Below are positions 44,338 to 53,962 of a DNA stretch of 64,000 bases, piece by piece. The notes below the pieces were generated by a model. The model was not told the DNA's origin. It saw nothing but the letters and a program-made list of their open reading frames with translations, and did not search any database. Each line of letters opens with the position of its first letter. The stretch's first letter is position 1. Origin of the DNA: an uncultured Flavobacteriales bacterium (GTDB lineage Bacteria > Bacteroidota > Bacteroidia > Flavobacteriales > Weeksellaceae). The stretch is from NCBI GenBank assembly GCA_937876095.1, contig CALFIE010000004.1:1-64000 (forward strand), given 5' to 3'. The translations under genes and the position numbers were made by a program.

Positions 44338-44364
44338 CGTCTTTACATAACTGTAAACCAGACG
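44338..44364 (+). other. hairpin in the leader of the M48 peptidase gene
   Basis: CGTCTTTACA (44338-44347) pairs with TGTAAA..AGACG (44352-44364) leaving a CC bulge and a TAAC loop. No T-run follows, so it is not a simple terminator. It lies about 90 nt before the start at 44457. The rest of the 44175-44456 gap is AT-rich and shows nothing else I can name. Confidence 0.35.
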
Positions 44365-44456
44365 ATTTTGCCTGATTTTAGGATTAATAAGCTACAGAGC
44401 CAAAAAATAAAAACATAAAACTAACCACTAATTATACCTGGTAAAAGATATTTTTT

Positions 44457-45761
44457 ATGAAACACAAATTCGCTTTTTTCTTAGTTATATTTTTGTTTTT
44501 TTCTAAGAATTATTCTCAAAATTATAAACCACTAGATACAGCAGATTATGCTGAACGTAAGTTATTCCTAAAGTCTTTTGAAGAAAACAACGAGATATTA
44601 ATAAAAAGTCTGAAACAGAAGTACGATTCTGAAACAGGAAGTGAACTATCAAAATTCTATAAAGAATTTCAAAAAAGTTTTGAAAAAGAAGTAAAAAACA
44701 AAGATTTTACTTTTACGTCTCCCTTTGATAAAAAAATTGCAAAAATTATTTCGGAACTCAAAAAATCTAATCCCCAAATTCCCAATAATTTAAAAGTTCT
44801 GGTTGCAAGAGACAACACTCCGAATGCATTTTGTCTTGCAGACGGAACTTTTATAGTAAATATGGGGCTGTTCAATTGGTTAGAAAACGAAGGACAAATC
44901 GCAAGTGTACTCTCTCACGAATTAGGTCACAAAATATTAGAACACACCCTAAAATCTTTACTGAAAGGGGTAGATGAAAAAAAATTGGATAAATCTGCAG
45001 TAGAAAACATAAGAGAAATAAATGTAAATAAGTCCCAAAAAGCATTTGATATTGTGAATAACAGATTTTACAAAAAAGGGATTGAAAAACGCAAAAATGA
45101 AATATCTGCAGATTCTATAGGGTATGTTTTGTACAGAAATTCTGGGTATCAAAAATCTGAATACATAAATGCGCTGAAAAATTTAAATGAATTTGACACC
45201 ATTTCACCAAGAGAACTGAAGATTACAACCTACAAAAAAATATTTGAGATCCCAAAACAACCATTTAAAGATAAATGGCTGAAAAAAGAAGATTTCTCAT
45301 TATATAATTACAATTTCTACAAAGAAAAACTAGACAAAGACTCGCTATCTACACATCCTGAATTGGTAAAGAGAATGAACGTTTTGAGTAACTATTTTGT
45401 AGAACTAAAAAATCAGGAGAAACCAAAAGAAGCCGACGAAGATTTTAAAAATCTACAAATTATTGCACAAAAAGAAATATTACCTAATTTTTATCATGAC
45501 GAAGAATATGGAGCCGGGATTTATGTAGCCTTACAATTTTTGCAAGATAATGAAGACGAGGAATACTACAAAGCTTGGCTCGGAAAGTGTTTTGAGAAAA
45601 TTTACACCGCCAGAAAAAACTACAATCTAAATCGGTATTTGGATCGGGTAGATCCCAAAAATCAAAGCGAAAGCTACCAACAATTTCTTAATTTTATGTG
45701 GAATCTAAGTATGGATGAAATAAAAAATATTTCAGATTTCTACAACAATAAAGGGACTTAG
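44457..45761 (+). CDS. M48 family zinc metallopeptidase
   Basis: A 434-residue secreted peptidase of the HtpX/Oma1/BepA-like M48 family. The signal peptide ends FSKNYSQ. The zinc site HELGH (154-158) in VLSHELGHKILEH and the downstream EISAD glutamate (about 219) are present, as is the edge-strand sequence NAFCLADGTFIVNMGLF. BepA-like proteins process or clear outer-membrane assembly intermediates; that role is only an analogy here. The C-terminal ~180 residues are family-unassigned. Confidence 0.9.
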   Translation: MKHKFAFFLVIFLFFSKNYSQNYKPLDTADYAERKLFLKSFEENNEILIKSLKQKYDSETGSELSKFYKEFQKSFEKEVKNKDFTFTSPFDKKIAKIISELKKSNPQIPNNLKVLVARDNTPNAFCLADGTFIVNMGLFNWLENEGQIASVLSHELGHKILEHTLKSLLKGVDEKKLDKSAVENIREINVNKSQKAFDIVNNRFYKKGIEKRKNEISADSIGYVLYRNSGYQKSEYINALKNLNEFDTISPRELKITTYKKIFEIPKQPFKDKWLKKEDFSLYNYNFYKEKLDKDSLSTHPELVKRMNVLSNYFVELKNQEKPKEADEDFKNLQIIAQKEILPNFYHDEEYGAGIYVALQFLQDNEDEEYYKAWLGKCFEKIYTARKNYNLNRYLDRVDPKNQSESYQQFLNFMWNLSMDEIKNISDFYNNKGT

Positions 45762-45774
45762 CAAAAGTCCCTTT
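45750..45774. terminator. bidirectional terminator
   Basis: AAAGGGACTT (45750-45759) and AAGTCCCTTT (45765-45774) form a 10-bp stem that overlaps the stop of the M48 gene. It also lies just beyond the convergent gene ending at 45782. Confidence 0.85.
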
Positions 45775-45781
45775 TTATCTG

Positions 45782-47306
45782 TTAATAATTTAAACGTTCC
45801 AGTCTTATTTTATTAAATTTCTCTTTTTCGTTATATTCTCTGAGCAGTATATACCCTTCTTTCGCCACATAAGGAATTACAACATAGTTGTCTTTTTCAG
45901 AAATTTGTATTTTTTCTTGTTTAAATTTTCCATCAATTAAAGTATTGATGAAAAGATTCCAGTTTTTTTCTTTGGTTTTTTCGTCTTTTTGTAAATCTCT
46001 GTAGAAGAAAACCACGTCTTTTCCGTCATTAAGATACTGAGAGAACAAATAATCTGAATTGGTTGCCCATTTTGTTTTTTCTTTCTCAAAGATTTTCACT
46101 TCTTTTAGATTAAAATCTTTATCAGTGAATGCGTATACCAAATCTGTAGTTTTAGGAGCATTGTATTGTCCTTCTGGTTTGTATTTTTCCATCAGAATTC
46201 CTACACTTCCATCTTTCATGAAAAATAGATCCCTTGTTAAAAGATAATAACCGCTTTCTACACCACCATCATCAGAAATTTTAGGAATAAATTTAGAAAA
46301 ATCTGGTTTGAAATTTATAAAACCTGAACTTATTGAAAAATCAGTTCTATTAATTACCATTCTGGCAAAACCTCTATTAAAACTGAAAGGGAAATTATAA
46401 CCCACCATTACTATTTTATCATCAAATGTCTTATCATTATTTAAAGACCTGTAATTAGCATAAAAATGGGTAATGTTATCTAAAGTAGTGGTAGAAAAAT
46501 CGGTGATTCTTTTGTTAGAAATTTCTTTCCCTGTATTAATATCTAATATTAATAAATTAAATGTGGTATCACTTTTGGCAGCCTTCTTCATAATAGCATA
46601 GATGTATTTATCATCTTTTTCTATTATATTTATTGATTCGCTGTTTTTTTTGTCACCATTAGTATTGTACTTATAATTCCAAAGCAGTTTTTTGTTTTCG
46701 TCAAAACGCGATAGGTTATCATTATTAGTATATTTACCGTAATCATCATATTCAAAAACCAAATAACCACCTTCTTTTATATCGTACACAAAAGAGTTGT
46801 AATTAAATCCTTTCTCTTTTTTCTCCGCTCGATTTTCTTTTCGCTCTTCTTTGAAAGATTTTGGCTGATCAATTTCTTTGAATTTACCATTATCATAATC
46901 ATAATAAATTTTTTGTTATGGTATTGGTTGCCAAATCGATCTCCATAGATCGGGGTACAAATGCCTCTCTATTCTTTACACCAGAATAATCAGGAGTAGG
47001 ATATAAAATTAATTTTTTATTAAAATCTATGTAGCCAAAGTAATCTTGCGCAGTAATATCTCCTTCGAATTCTTTATTAGCAACAGGATTTAGGTTTTTA
47101 TCAAGAATTACATATTCAAATTTTTTGGTTTTATCACCAGATTTTCCGTAACCGTAAATTGCAATATAGCCATAGAGATTTTTATTTTCATCAAATAAAG
47201 CATTGAAGCCTAAGTAATCTCCTTTCGCAAGAGTAAATAAGTCTTGAGTTTGAGCAGTAAAAAATAGGTTTACAAAAACGAAAACCAACAAAGAAATTTT
47301 TTTCAT
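45782..47306 (-). pseudogene. secreted protein gene interrupted by one frameshift
   Basis: Two minus-strand frames belong to one ~507-residue protein. The 5' part (47306-46899) has signal peptide MKKISLLVFVFVNLFFTAQ and ends prematurely after TITKNLL. The 3' part (open up to the shift; first ATG at 46789) continues as IYYDYDNGKFKEIDQPKS and on to the stop at 45782. Removing one A from the six-A run (T-run 46909-46914 on the plus strand) restores one frame. This may be a real mutation, phase variation at the homopolymer, or a sequencing error. Family not recognised. Confidence 0.8.
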
Positions 47307-47417
47307 AGTATTTTTTTAAGTATCCTAAAATTAACAAAAAATTGTCAAATAGGTAGAAAATAATCATCAAAAAAAATAAATGAAAATATAAATATTTATT
47401 TTTAAGGAAAAAAGAAG

Positions 47418-48164
47418 TTACTCTTCTCTAGAAATTGTGCTTTCGGTTTCGGTACCTGCAAAATATTCTTGATACAAAACATAAATCATGGCATTCCAAA
47501 ACGGAAAGGTAAATAGAAATCCTACCAAAGTAAGCAAACCAAAGTATTTGAATAAGAAAGATACCATCACTGCAACAAAAATGGGCACAAAATGCGATTT
47601 CAGAGCTTGTATAGAAAGTGGTATGATTTCAAAAATTCTCTTGTTCTGAAAAAACATAAGCGGAGCTGCAAACAAAGTGATAAAAACCCAAACAATTCCC
47701 AAAACGAATGTTGCATTGGCATAAAAAGCAATCATTTGCCAAAACAATCCATAACCGAAATATTTAAAAAATTCCAGCCCCAAAAATCCTGCAAATAAAT
47801 CGTTGAACTCAGGTTGTTCTTTCTGATCTATTTTCCTAAAAATTTTGTAAAAACCAATATTCATTGGGAATAGTGCAGCAGAAACCAGCAACAAAATATA
47901 CGTAAGATATTGCACTTCTTTTTTTACAGCTAACAGCATAAATTGCTTGTTGTATTCCATAGGATTGGTCAAAAGCAATTTTGAAATCTTCAAATACTCT
48001 TCTAACAAACCAAATTGAGTTACAAAATGATAAAGAACAATAGAAAAAATAGAAAAACACATAACTGAAGCCAAAAATTGATACCAAAGTGTTTTGCTCC
48101 AATACTTGAACGCATTTTTCAGAATCATATCTATCGCCGAATTAGTCGGAATCGTATTTTGCAT
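47418..48164 (-). CDS. polytopic inner-membrane protein, unknown function
   Basis: A 248-residue protein with about five or six TM segments (around 28-50, 85-105, 130-185 in several helices, 200-230). It resembles the YciC/glycerophosphodiester-phosphodiesterase-membrane-domain type proteins only loosely: internal FFKYFGYGLFWQMIAFYANA and FFQNKRIFEIIPLSIQALK are of that style. Start 48164 is chosen because a -7 box lies just upstream and a longer reading would cross it. Stands alone. Confidence 0.75.
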   Translation of the reverse strand: MQNTIPTNSAIDMILKNAFKYWSKTLWYQFLASVMCFSIFSIVLYHFVTQFGLLEEYLKISKLLLTNPMEYNKQFMLLAVKKEVQYLTYILLLVSAALFPMNIGFYKIFRKIDQKEQPEFNDLFAGFLGLEFFKYFGYGLFWQMIAFYANATFVLGIVWVFITLFAAPLMFFQNKRIFEIIPLSIQALKSHFVPIFVAVMVSFLFKYFGLLTLVGFLFTFPFWNAMIYVLYQEYFAGTETESTISREE

Positions 48165-48178
48165 TTCAAAAATTTTGA

Positions 48179-48186
48179 CAAAAATA
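48179..48186 (-). promoter_or_regulatory. promoter TTG-N18-TATTTTTG
   Basis: On the minus strand, TTG (48205-48207) and TATTTTTG are separated by 18 nt. The -7 box is 14 nt before ATG 48164, which fixes that start. Confidence 0.7.
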
Positions 48187-48382
48187 GGCAAACCAATTCT
48201 AGAACAAAAGTAAAAACCATCATTATTTGTATAAAAATTTTGCTACGTTGTTGTTTTTTTCAAAAAAATAAAAGCTTTGAAATCTTCAACCTTAATACTG
48301 TATTATGATAAAAAAATGATTGATTCTTTGACTTTTTGTAAAGAATAATCGTCATCAAAAAAATTAATCTCCAAAAAATAGC

Positions 48383-48390
48383 TATTTTTG
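48383..48390 (+). promoter_or_regulatory. -7 promoter element for pabB
   Basis: TATTTTTG lies only 4 nt before ATG 48395, so the message would be leaderless or translation may begin at ATG 48428. Confidence 0.6.
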
Positions 48391-48394
48391 TATT

Positions 48395-49372
48395 ATGTTT
48401 AAAAACAAAAATCTACATTTCGAAAAAATGGATAAACTCTCTACAAAAGGGATCCCCTATTTTTTTTTGATAGATTTTTTAATGGAAAACATTGTGATTC
48501 TAACCGAAAATGAGTTGCAATCTGAAGAGGTGCTGATAGAATTTCCGAATTTTACCAACAAAAATGAGGTGTTTTCTGTTCCAAAAAAGGTAGATTTACA
48601 GAGTTTTCCGCAGAGCAAGAAAATGTATGAAGCAGGATTTAATTTGGTACAGAAAAACTTGCAATTAGGGAACTCCTATCTAGTAAATTACACTTGCAAA
48701 ACACCTATAGAAACCAATTTGACCTTAGAAGAGATTTTTTATCTTTCGCAAGCAAAATACAAGGTGAAATATAAAAATGAATTTGTTTTTTTCTCACCAG
48801 AAACTTTCATAGAAATTATAGATGAAAAAATATACACTCATCCTATGAAAGGAACTATAGATGCTGCAAAACCAAATGCAATAGAACTTCTAAAAAATGA
48901 TGTGAAAGAAAAAGCAGAACATTTCACAGTGGTAGATTTGCTAAGAAATGACTTGAGTATGGTTGCAGACGAGGTACAATTAGATGAATTTCAGCGAATT
49001 GATTACCTGAAAACAAAACAAAAAAACCTCTATGCTATGAGTTCTGAAATTTCTGGTACCTTGAAACCAGATTTTCGGCATAAAATTGGTAGCATTATGC
49101 AAGCACTGCTTCCTGCAGGAAGCATTTTGGGAGCGCCAAAACCAAAAACGCTAGAAATCATACTACAAGCAGAACAATTCGATCGAAATTTCTACACAGG
49201 AGTTTGTGGTTGGTTTGATGGTAAAAACCTGGATTCTTGTGTGATGATTCGGTTTATAGAACAAGAGAACAACCAGTTCTATTTCAAAAGTGGTGGTGGA
49301 ATCACACATTTAAGCAAATTGGTTGATGAATATCAAGAAATGAAAAACAAAATATATGTACCAGTTTATTGA
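48395..49372 (+). CDS. pabB: aminodeoxychorismate synthase component I
   Basis: Converts chorismate plus ammonia to 4-amino-4-deoxychorismate for folate synthesis. The 325-residue protein is the chorismate-binding domain without the long N-terminal region of TrpE. Signature stretches are THPMKGTIDA, VVDLLRNDLSMVADEV, ALLPAGSILGAPKPKTLEII and YTGVCGWFDGKNLDSCVMIR. It overlaps the next gene by 17 bp. The glutamine amidotransferase subunit (PabA) is not in the window. Confidence 0.93.
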   Translation: MFKNKNLHFEKMDKLSTKGIPYFFLIDFLMENIVILTENELQSEEVLIEFPNFTNKNEVFSVPKKVDLQSFPQSKKMYEAGFNLVQKNLQLGNSYLVNYTCKTPIETNLTLEEIFYLSQAKYKVKYKNEFVFFSPETFIEIIDEKIYTHPMKGTIDAAKPNAIELLKNDVKEKAEHFTVVDLLRNDLSMVADEVQLDEFQRIDYLKTKQKNLYAMSSEISGTLKPDFRHKIGSIMQALLPAGSILGAPKPKTLEIILQAEQFDRNFYTGVCGWFDGKNLDSCVMIRFIEQENNQFYFKSGGGITHLSKLVDEYQEMKNKIYVPVY

Positions 49373-49982
49373 AAGTATTAAAATAGAAGACCAAAAAATA
49401 TTTCTTTTGGATCTGCATCAGAAACGAGTAAATGAAACGTTTGCTAACTTCGGGAAAAGTGGATCAATAGATTTAGGTAGCATTTTCAAAAATTTGGAAC
49501 ACGATGAAGATGGTCTATATAAACTAAGGATTCTTTATGATTTGGAGAAAAAAATCCAAACACAAATGATTCCGTATGCAATTCCAGAAATAGATGATTT
49601 CCAATTGGTTGAAAATAATTCGTATGATTATTCTTTCAAATTTGCAGGTCGAACCGAATTCGAAAAAATGAAAACTACTTCAAAATCCGAAGAAATTATC
49701 ATCATTAGAAACAACCATATTACTGACACCTCGTTTTCTAATTTGCTATTTCTGAAAGGTAAAGATTGGTACACTCCTACTACTTATTTACTAAATGGTG
49801 TACAAAGACAACACCTATTGCAACAGAAAAAGATAAAAGAAGCCGAAATTACTTTACAAAATCTAAAAGAATTTAGTCATTTTCAGCTGATTAATTCTTT
49901 GAATGATTTCGATGATATGTTTGTCTATCCTATAGAAAAAATCACCAATTTACCTAAAAAAAGTGATTACTTAGATATATAA
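49356..49982 (+). CDS. pabC: aminodeoxychorismate lyase-like, class IV aminotransferase fold
   Basis: Probably releases pyruvate from aminodeoxychorismate to give 4-aminobenzoate. At 208 residues it is shorter than E. coli PabC (about 270). The likely PLP lysine is Lys90 in YSFKFAGRTEF; NNHITDTSFSNLLFLKGKDWYTP and LLNGVQRQHLL follow the family pattern. The 17-bp overlap with pabB and the shared pathway make the assignment likely despite low family conservation. Confidence 0.85.
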   Translation: MYQFIESIKIEDQKIFLLDLHQKRVNETFANFGKSGSIDLGSIFKNLEHDEDGLYKLRILYDLEKKIQTQMIPYAIPEIDDFQLVENNSYDYSFKFAGRTEFEKMKTTSKSEEIIIIRNNHITDTSFSNLLFLKGKDWYTPTTYLLNGVQRQHLLQQKKIKEAEITLQNLKEFSHFQLINSLNDFDDMFVYPIEKITNLPKKSDYLDI

Positions 49983-49992
49983 ATCAAAACAA

Positions 49993-50016
49993 AAAGTGCA
50001 GAAAATTCTGCACTTT
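49993..50016. terminator. bidirectional terminator pabC / prs
   Basis: AAAGTGCAGAA (49993-50003) and TTCTGCACTTT (50006-50016) form an 11-bp stem between convergent pabC and prs. Confidence 0.8.
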
Positions 50017-50041
50017 AATATTTTCGGAACCTAAAATTTCA

Positions 50042-50977
50042 TTAAATAATAAACTTATCACTTATTGATTTGTGTTCGTGAATCATCTTCATTACATCAG
50101 CAAAAAGTGGCGCACAAGAGAGTGCTTTAATTTTTGGTGAGTGGTTTTTAATCGGAATGGTATCGGTTACAATTACTTCAGAAATTTTAGAATTTTCAAT
50201 ATTTTCGTAAGCTTTGCCAGATAAAACAGGATGTGTTGCCATTGCTCTTACCGATTTTGCACCATTTGCGATCAAAATATCCGCTGCTTTGCAAAGTGTT
50301 CCTGCAGTATCTATCATATCATCTATCAAGATTACGTTTCTATCCTTCACATCCCCAATCAATAGCATTTCTTCTACCACGTTTGCTTTTTTTCTTTCTT
50401 TGTAACAAATAACTACTTCCGCTCCAAGATGTCCTGCATAATTTTTGGCTCGTTTTGCGCCTCCCATATCTGGCGAAGCAATCGTAATATTCTCTAATTG
50501 CAAAGATTGTATATAATCTATAAAAATGGTAGATGCATACAAATGATCTACTGGAATTTCAAAGAAACCTTGAATTTGGTCTGCGTGCAAATCCATCGTC
50601 ATAATTCTGGTTGCTCCTGCTGCAGTTAACAAATTAGCCACCAGTTTTGCACCAATTGGAGCTCTTGGTCTATCTTTTCTATCTTGTCTTGCTAATCCAT
50701 AATATGGGATTACTACCGTAATACTTTTTGCTGACGCTCTTTTTGCAGCGTCTATCATAAGTAGAAGTTCTAGTAAATTATCTGCTGGTGGAAATGTAGA
50801 ACCTATCAAAAAAACTCGACTACCGCGCACAGATTGTTCTAAAATGGGTTCAAACTCCCCATCACTAAATTCTTGAATGTTAATTTTCCCTAGTTCTTGA
50901 CCATAATAAATTGCTATTTTTTCTGCTAATTCTTTACTGGTTCTGGTTGAAAACAAATAACTCGCTTGCTCAGACAT
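50042..50977 (-). CDS. prs: ribose-phosphate pyrophosphokinase
   Basis: Makes PRPP from ribose 5-phosphate and ATP. The 311 residues include RGSRVFLIGSTFPPADN, YYGLARQDRKDRPRAPIGAK, MTMDLHADQIQGFFEIPVD and the PRPP loop VILIDDMIDTAGTL. Monocistronic here, with promoter and terminator. Confidence 0.97.
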   Translation of the reverse strand: MSEQASYLFSTRTSKELAEKIAIYYGQELGKINIQEFSDGEFEPILEQSVRGSRVFLIGSTFPPADNLLELLLMIDAAKRASAKSITVVIPYYGLARQDRKDRPRAPIGAKLVANLLTAAGATRIMTMDLHADQIQGFFEIPVDHLYASTIFIDYIQSLQLENITIASPDMGGAKRAKNYAGHLGAEVVICYKERKKANVVEEMLLIGDVKDRNVILIDDMIDTAGTLCKAADILIANGAKSVRAMATHPVLSGKAYENIENSKISEVIVTDTIPIKNHSPKIKALSCAPLFADVMKMIHEHKSISDKFII

Positions 50978-50998
50978 TTTTCTTTTTATTATTTTTTA

Positions 50999-51006
50999 CA
51001 AATTTA
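50999..51006 (-). promoter_or_regulatory. -7 promoter element for prs
   Basis: Reads TAAATTTG on the minus strand, 21 nt before the prs start. Confidence 0.65.
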
Positions 51007-51013
51007 AAAAAAT

Positions 51014-51041
51014 AAAACCACCTGAAGAATCAAGTGGTTTT
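51014..51041 (-). terminator. terminator of the FadL-GDSL unit
   Basis: AAAACCAC (51014-51021) pairs with GTGGTTTT (51034-51041), extended by TGA/TCA across one mismatch. On the minus strand it lies just after the GDSL lipoprotein stop at 51078. Confidence 0.75.
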
Positions 51042-51077
51042 ATTAAAATTATTTCATTGTTTATTGGGTGCTTCTAT

Positions 51078-52586
51078 TTACGGAAAAGTAACCCCAGAAT
51101 ATGAATTCACATTTACTTGCGGTAATGTAGAACCATATTTTGCATTAATTGCTTTTATGAATTCATTTGCAATTACAGCATAACCTCTACCTGTAAGATG
51201 AACTCCATCTAGAGAGAAACTACCACCTGTTACAAATTTTGCGGTATATTTTACCCCATCAAACTGAATTCCTGAAGTCTGAGAAAGTTCGTTCATTTTA
51301 GTACTAGCATCTACAAAAGCCAATCCTTTAGAATCTGCTAAATTTTTAATAACATTGTTGAACGCCGTAGTAGCATCTAACACCTCTTTTACTTCACCTC
51401 CATCAGTACCAAATGCTCCTCTCAAGATATGTTTATCTTCTAAAGGATAAGTAACTCCATATTTATTAAAAGGAGAAACAGCATAAGGAGAAGTTGGAGC
51501 AGTTCCTATTACTGAGCTGGTAGTAAGTAATACCAAATCTGAACTGGTTGCATGACGAGCTTGCCCAAAAACTTGTCCCATTAATCCAGCTTGTGCAGCA
51601 GGAACACCTGCAGCTGTAAGTGCAGCTGTAATTTGACTTGATAAATTCGTAAGATTTTCGTCTTTTATTAATAATGGATTGCTATTTGATGCCGTTAACA
51701 ATTGCAATCTATTGCCTTGTCCGTATGCAGTAAGAATTTGTTTTAATGGCCCAAAAACATTTTGATTTAGCGCAGTTGCAGAAGCTGCATCTACTGGTAC
51801 TGGATTGTAAGGAACCGTGGTAAAAAACGGAATAGAAGTAACGTTTGGAATATTAGCTACTACTCCTTTTGCACCACCAGAAGTTAATGTTGTAGCTAAT
51901 GCAGTATATGCTTGTGTAAACAATGTGGTAGAGGTAATCGGATTAGAACCATCTCCACCAGAAGTTGCATACCCCAAAACATCATTATTCCCAATCCAAA
52001 GAGAGAAAAAAGTAGGACTTTGAGCCATTGCATCAGCCAATACGGTAGTGGTGGCAGAAGAAGCAAATCTTGCAAAATAGGGATTTGCTGTACCTGCTGC
52101 AACGCCAGCTACACTTCCATAACCTGGAGCAACCAAATGATAAGATTTCGCACCTGGAACTCCTAAATTTTGGTAAGGTCCAGATGAATAAATACTTGCT
52201 AAACTAGTAGTACCAGTTCCTGAAGCTATTACTGGTGACAAACCACCTGTTGAGTTAACACTCAAAACCAATTTATTAGAAACGCCAATAGAAGGAATAC
52301 CACCTAAATTATCAGACATCATTGGTTGTTTGAAAGACTGACTACCACCTGCAAGCATCATTTGCTTTGCAATCATAGAAGGATACGATTCGTTTTGACC
52401 ATCTATATACAATGCACCGTCTCTATAACCAGAGGTAAGTGAATTTCCCAGTGCGACATATTTGCTAAAATTAGCAGATCCACTAGATACAGTCATAGAG
52501 TTAACATCTCTATCAAAATCTGTTTTACAACTAACTGTAAATAACAAAGACGAGATTGCTAATGAAGTAATGAATATTTTTTTCAT
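51078..52586 (-). CDS. SGNH/GDSL hydrolase-type lipoprotein
   Basis: A 502-residue lipoprotein (lipobox VSC, Cys20) with an SGNH esterase fold. Block I is YVALGNSLTSGY with Ser49 and Asn in place of the usual Asp of GDS; block III is SLWIGNNDVLGY; block V is DGVHLTGRGYAVIANEF with the Asp-x-x-His pair. The substrate is probably an acyl ester. It follows the FadL-type porin by 11 nt on the same strand, suggesting joint action on lipids. Confidence 0.9.
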   Translation of the reverse strand: MKKIFITSLAISSLLFTVSCKTDFDRDVNSMTVSSGSANFSKYVALGNSLTSGYRDGALYIDGQNESYPSMIAKQMMLAGGSQSFKQPMMSDNLGGIPSIGVSNKLVLSVNSTGGLSPVIASGTGTTSLASIYSSGPYQNLGVPGAKSYHLVAPGYGSVAGVAAGTANPYFARFASSATTTVLADAMAQSPTFFSLWIGNNDVLGYATSGGDGSNPITSTTLFTQAYTALATTLTSGGAKGVVANIPNVTSIPFFTTVPYNPVPVDAASATALNQNVFGPLKQILTAYGQGNRLQLLTASNSNPLLIKDENLTNLSSQITAALTAAGVPAAQAGLMGQVFGQARHATSSDLVLLTTSSVIGTAPTSPYAVSPFNKYGVTYPLEDKHILRGAFGTDGGEVKEVLDATTAFNNVIKNLADSKGLAFVDASTKMNELSQTSGIQFDGVKYTAKFVTGGSFSLDGVHLTGRGYAVIANEFIKAINAKYGSTLPQVNVNSYSGVTFP

Positions 52587-52597
52587 AATTTTTAAAA

Positions 52598-53833
52598 TTA
52601 AAATACATTATAAGAAAGACCAAGACCAAAGTAATATGCTTTAGCTTTTGCCTGTCCGTAGAAATTATAATATTGGTTTTGCACGTCTCTTGCTTGTGGG
52701 AATGCATATGCACCTGCAACATCTACACCAAAACTTTTAGTTACTTTGAAACCAAGACCTGCTGTAAATACATTGGAGTCAAAAGATGGTGTTTCTGGTG
52801 TGAAATATTTATCATCATATGGTGATTCATCATAATACCAACCCAATCTTCCTGAAACTTTATCATTAAATATATATTGTGTTCCTAAACGAAAAGTTTT
52901 AGAGTTTTTGAAGTTTTTAGGAGTTTTTAAAATTGTGTTATCTGTTTGATTCCCAACTGGAGCATTAGCAAAATCTAAGGTAAGTTCGCTATATCTTTCC
53001 CAACCATGATAATTGAAATCTGCTGAAATAGACCATTTTGGATTTACTTTGTAGGTTGCACCTACAGTAAATTCATCTACCAACGGCAATGTTGCGGTAA
53101 AAGTATCTTGTCCATTAGCATCTAATTTCAAAAGCGGATACAAACTTGGCGAAATATGGAAGGTAGCCTTGCCATTATCAGCTTTCATGTCTACAGCAGA
53201 ACGATAGGCAACACTCACGTCCCAATTGCTATCTGGTTGAAAATACATTCCAAAACCAAAACCTGTTCCTGAAGCTGCATCATCTGAAATATTTAGGGTA
53301 CCACCTAATTGTGTAGCTGCTTTGTCCCAGTCTACTTTTCCTTTTGCATAGATATAACTTGCTCCTAGAGAAACCCAAGGTGCTAATTTTACAGAAACCA
53401 TTGGTTGGAAAAAGAAAGATTTCAATTCCATTTTTTGTACCATTTCTCTTCCTGCCCAATTATCTGGCCATTCTATAGTACTTCCAAATGGGGTAGTTAC
53501 ACTTAATCCTAGAGAAATTTTATTATTTATTTTATACGCAACAGCTGCATAAATAGGAGTTCCAATTGGACTGTTGGTATCAAAAGATTGCAATGTATTC
53601 AGATTTTGGTAAGTTACGGTAGATTTCGCTCCAAAACCACCTGCTGCAACACTTAATTTTGCTGGGATAAAAGAAATTCCTGCTGGATTGAAAAAAGCTA
53701 CACTTGCATCTTCAGCATGAGCACTAGTATGTGCTTGTGCCAATTGTCTTACGCCTTGCAGAGACACTCTGAAGCCTCCCGCAAAACTCATTACGCCGAC
53801 TAATAAAGCCGCAGATATCAATATTCGTTTCAT
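52598..53833 (-). CDS. FadL/OmpP1-type outer-membrane transport protein
   Basis: A 411-residue beta-barrel that admits long-chain fatty acids or other hydrophobic compounds. Signal peptide to about 19; the mature N-terminus has FRVSLQGVRQLAQAHTSAHAEDASVAFFNPAG, whose AFFNPAG is the family hallmark for the hatch region; the barrel ends LGLSYNVF with a terminal Phe. First gene of a two-gene unit with the GDSL lipoprotein. Confidence 0.93.
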   Translation of the reverse strand: MKRILISAALLVGVMSFAGGFRVSLQGVRQLAQAHTSAHAEDASVAFFNPAGISFIPAKLSVAAGGFGAKSTVTYQNLNTLQSFDTNSPIGTPIYAAVAYKINNKISLGLSVTTPFGSTIEWPDNWAGREMVQKMELKSFFFQPMVSVKLAPWVSLGASYIYAKGKVDWDKAATQLGGTLNISDDAASGTGFGFGMYFQPDSNWDVSVAYRSAVDMKADNGKATFHISPSLYPLLKLDANGQDTFTATLPLVDEFTVGATYKVNPKWSISADFNYHGWERYSELTLDFANAPVGNQTDNTILKTPKNFKNSKTFRLGTQYIFNDKVSGRLGWYYDESPYDDKYFTPETPSFDSNVFTAGLGFKVTKSFGVDVAGAYAFPQARDVQNQYYNFYGQAKAKAYYFGLGLSYNVF

Positions 53834-53852
53834 ATTTTGATTATTAAAGCAT

Positions 53853-53860
53853 CAAATATA
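53853..53860 (-). promoter_or_regulatory. -7 promoter element for the FadL-GDSL unit
   Basis: Reads TATATTTG on the minus strand, 19 nt before the FadL start. Confidence 0.65.
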
Positions 53861-53962
53861 AAATTATTTTGTAGATAATTGTTAAGAATTCATAAAAATT
53901 TCAAACAAAAAATAAATAATCACCTCTGTTTGAAATTGTTTTTAGCTTATAATTATCATTTA

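Noticed and set aside
46905..46920. Programmed -1 ribosomal frameshift at A-AAA-AAT
   Set aside because: Joining the two frames needs +1 (or -2), not -1; the -1 frame leads to a different reading that stops early.
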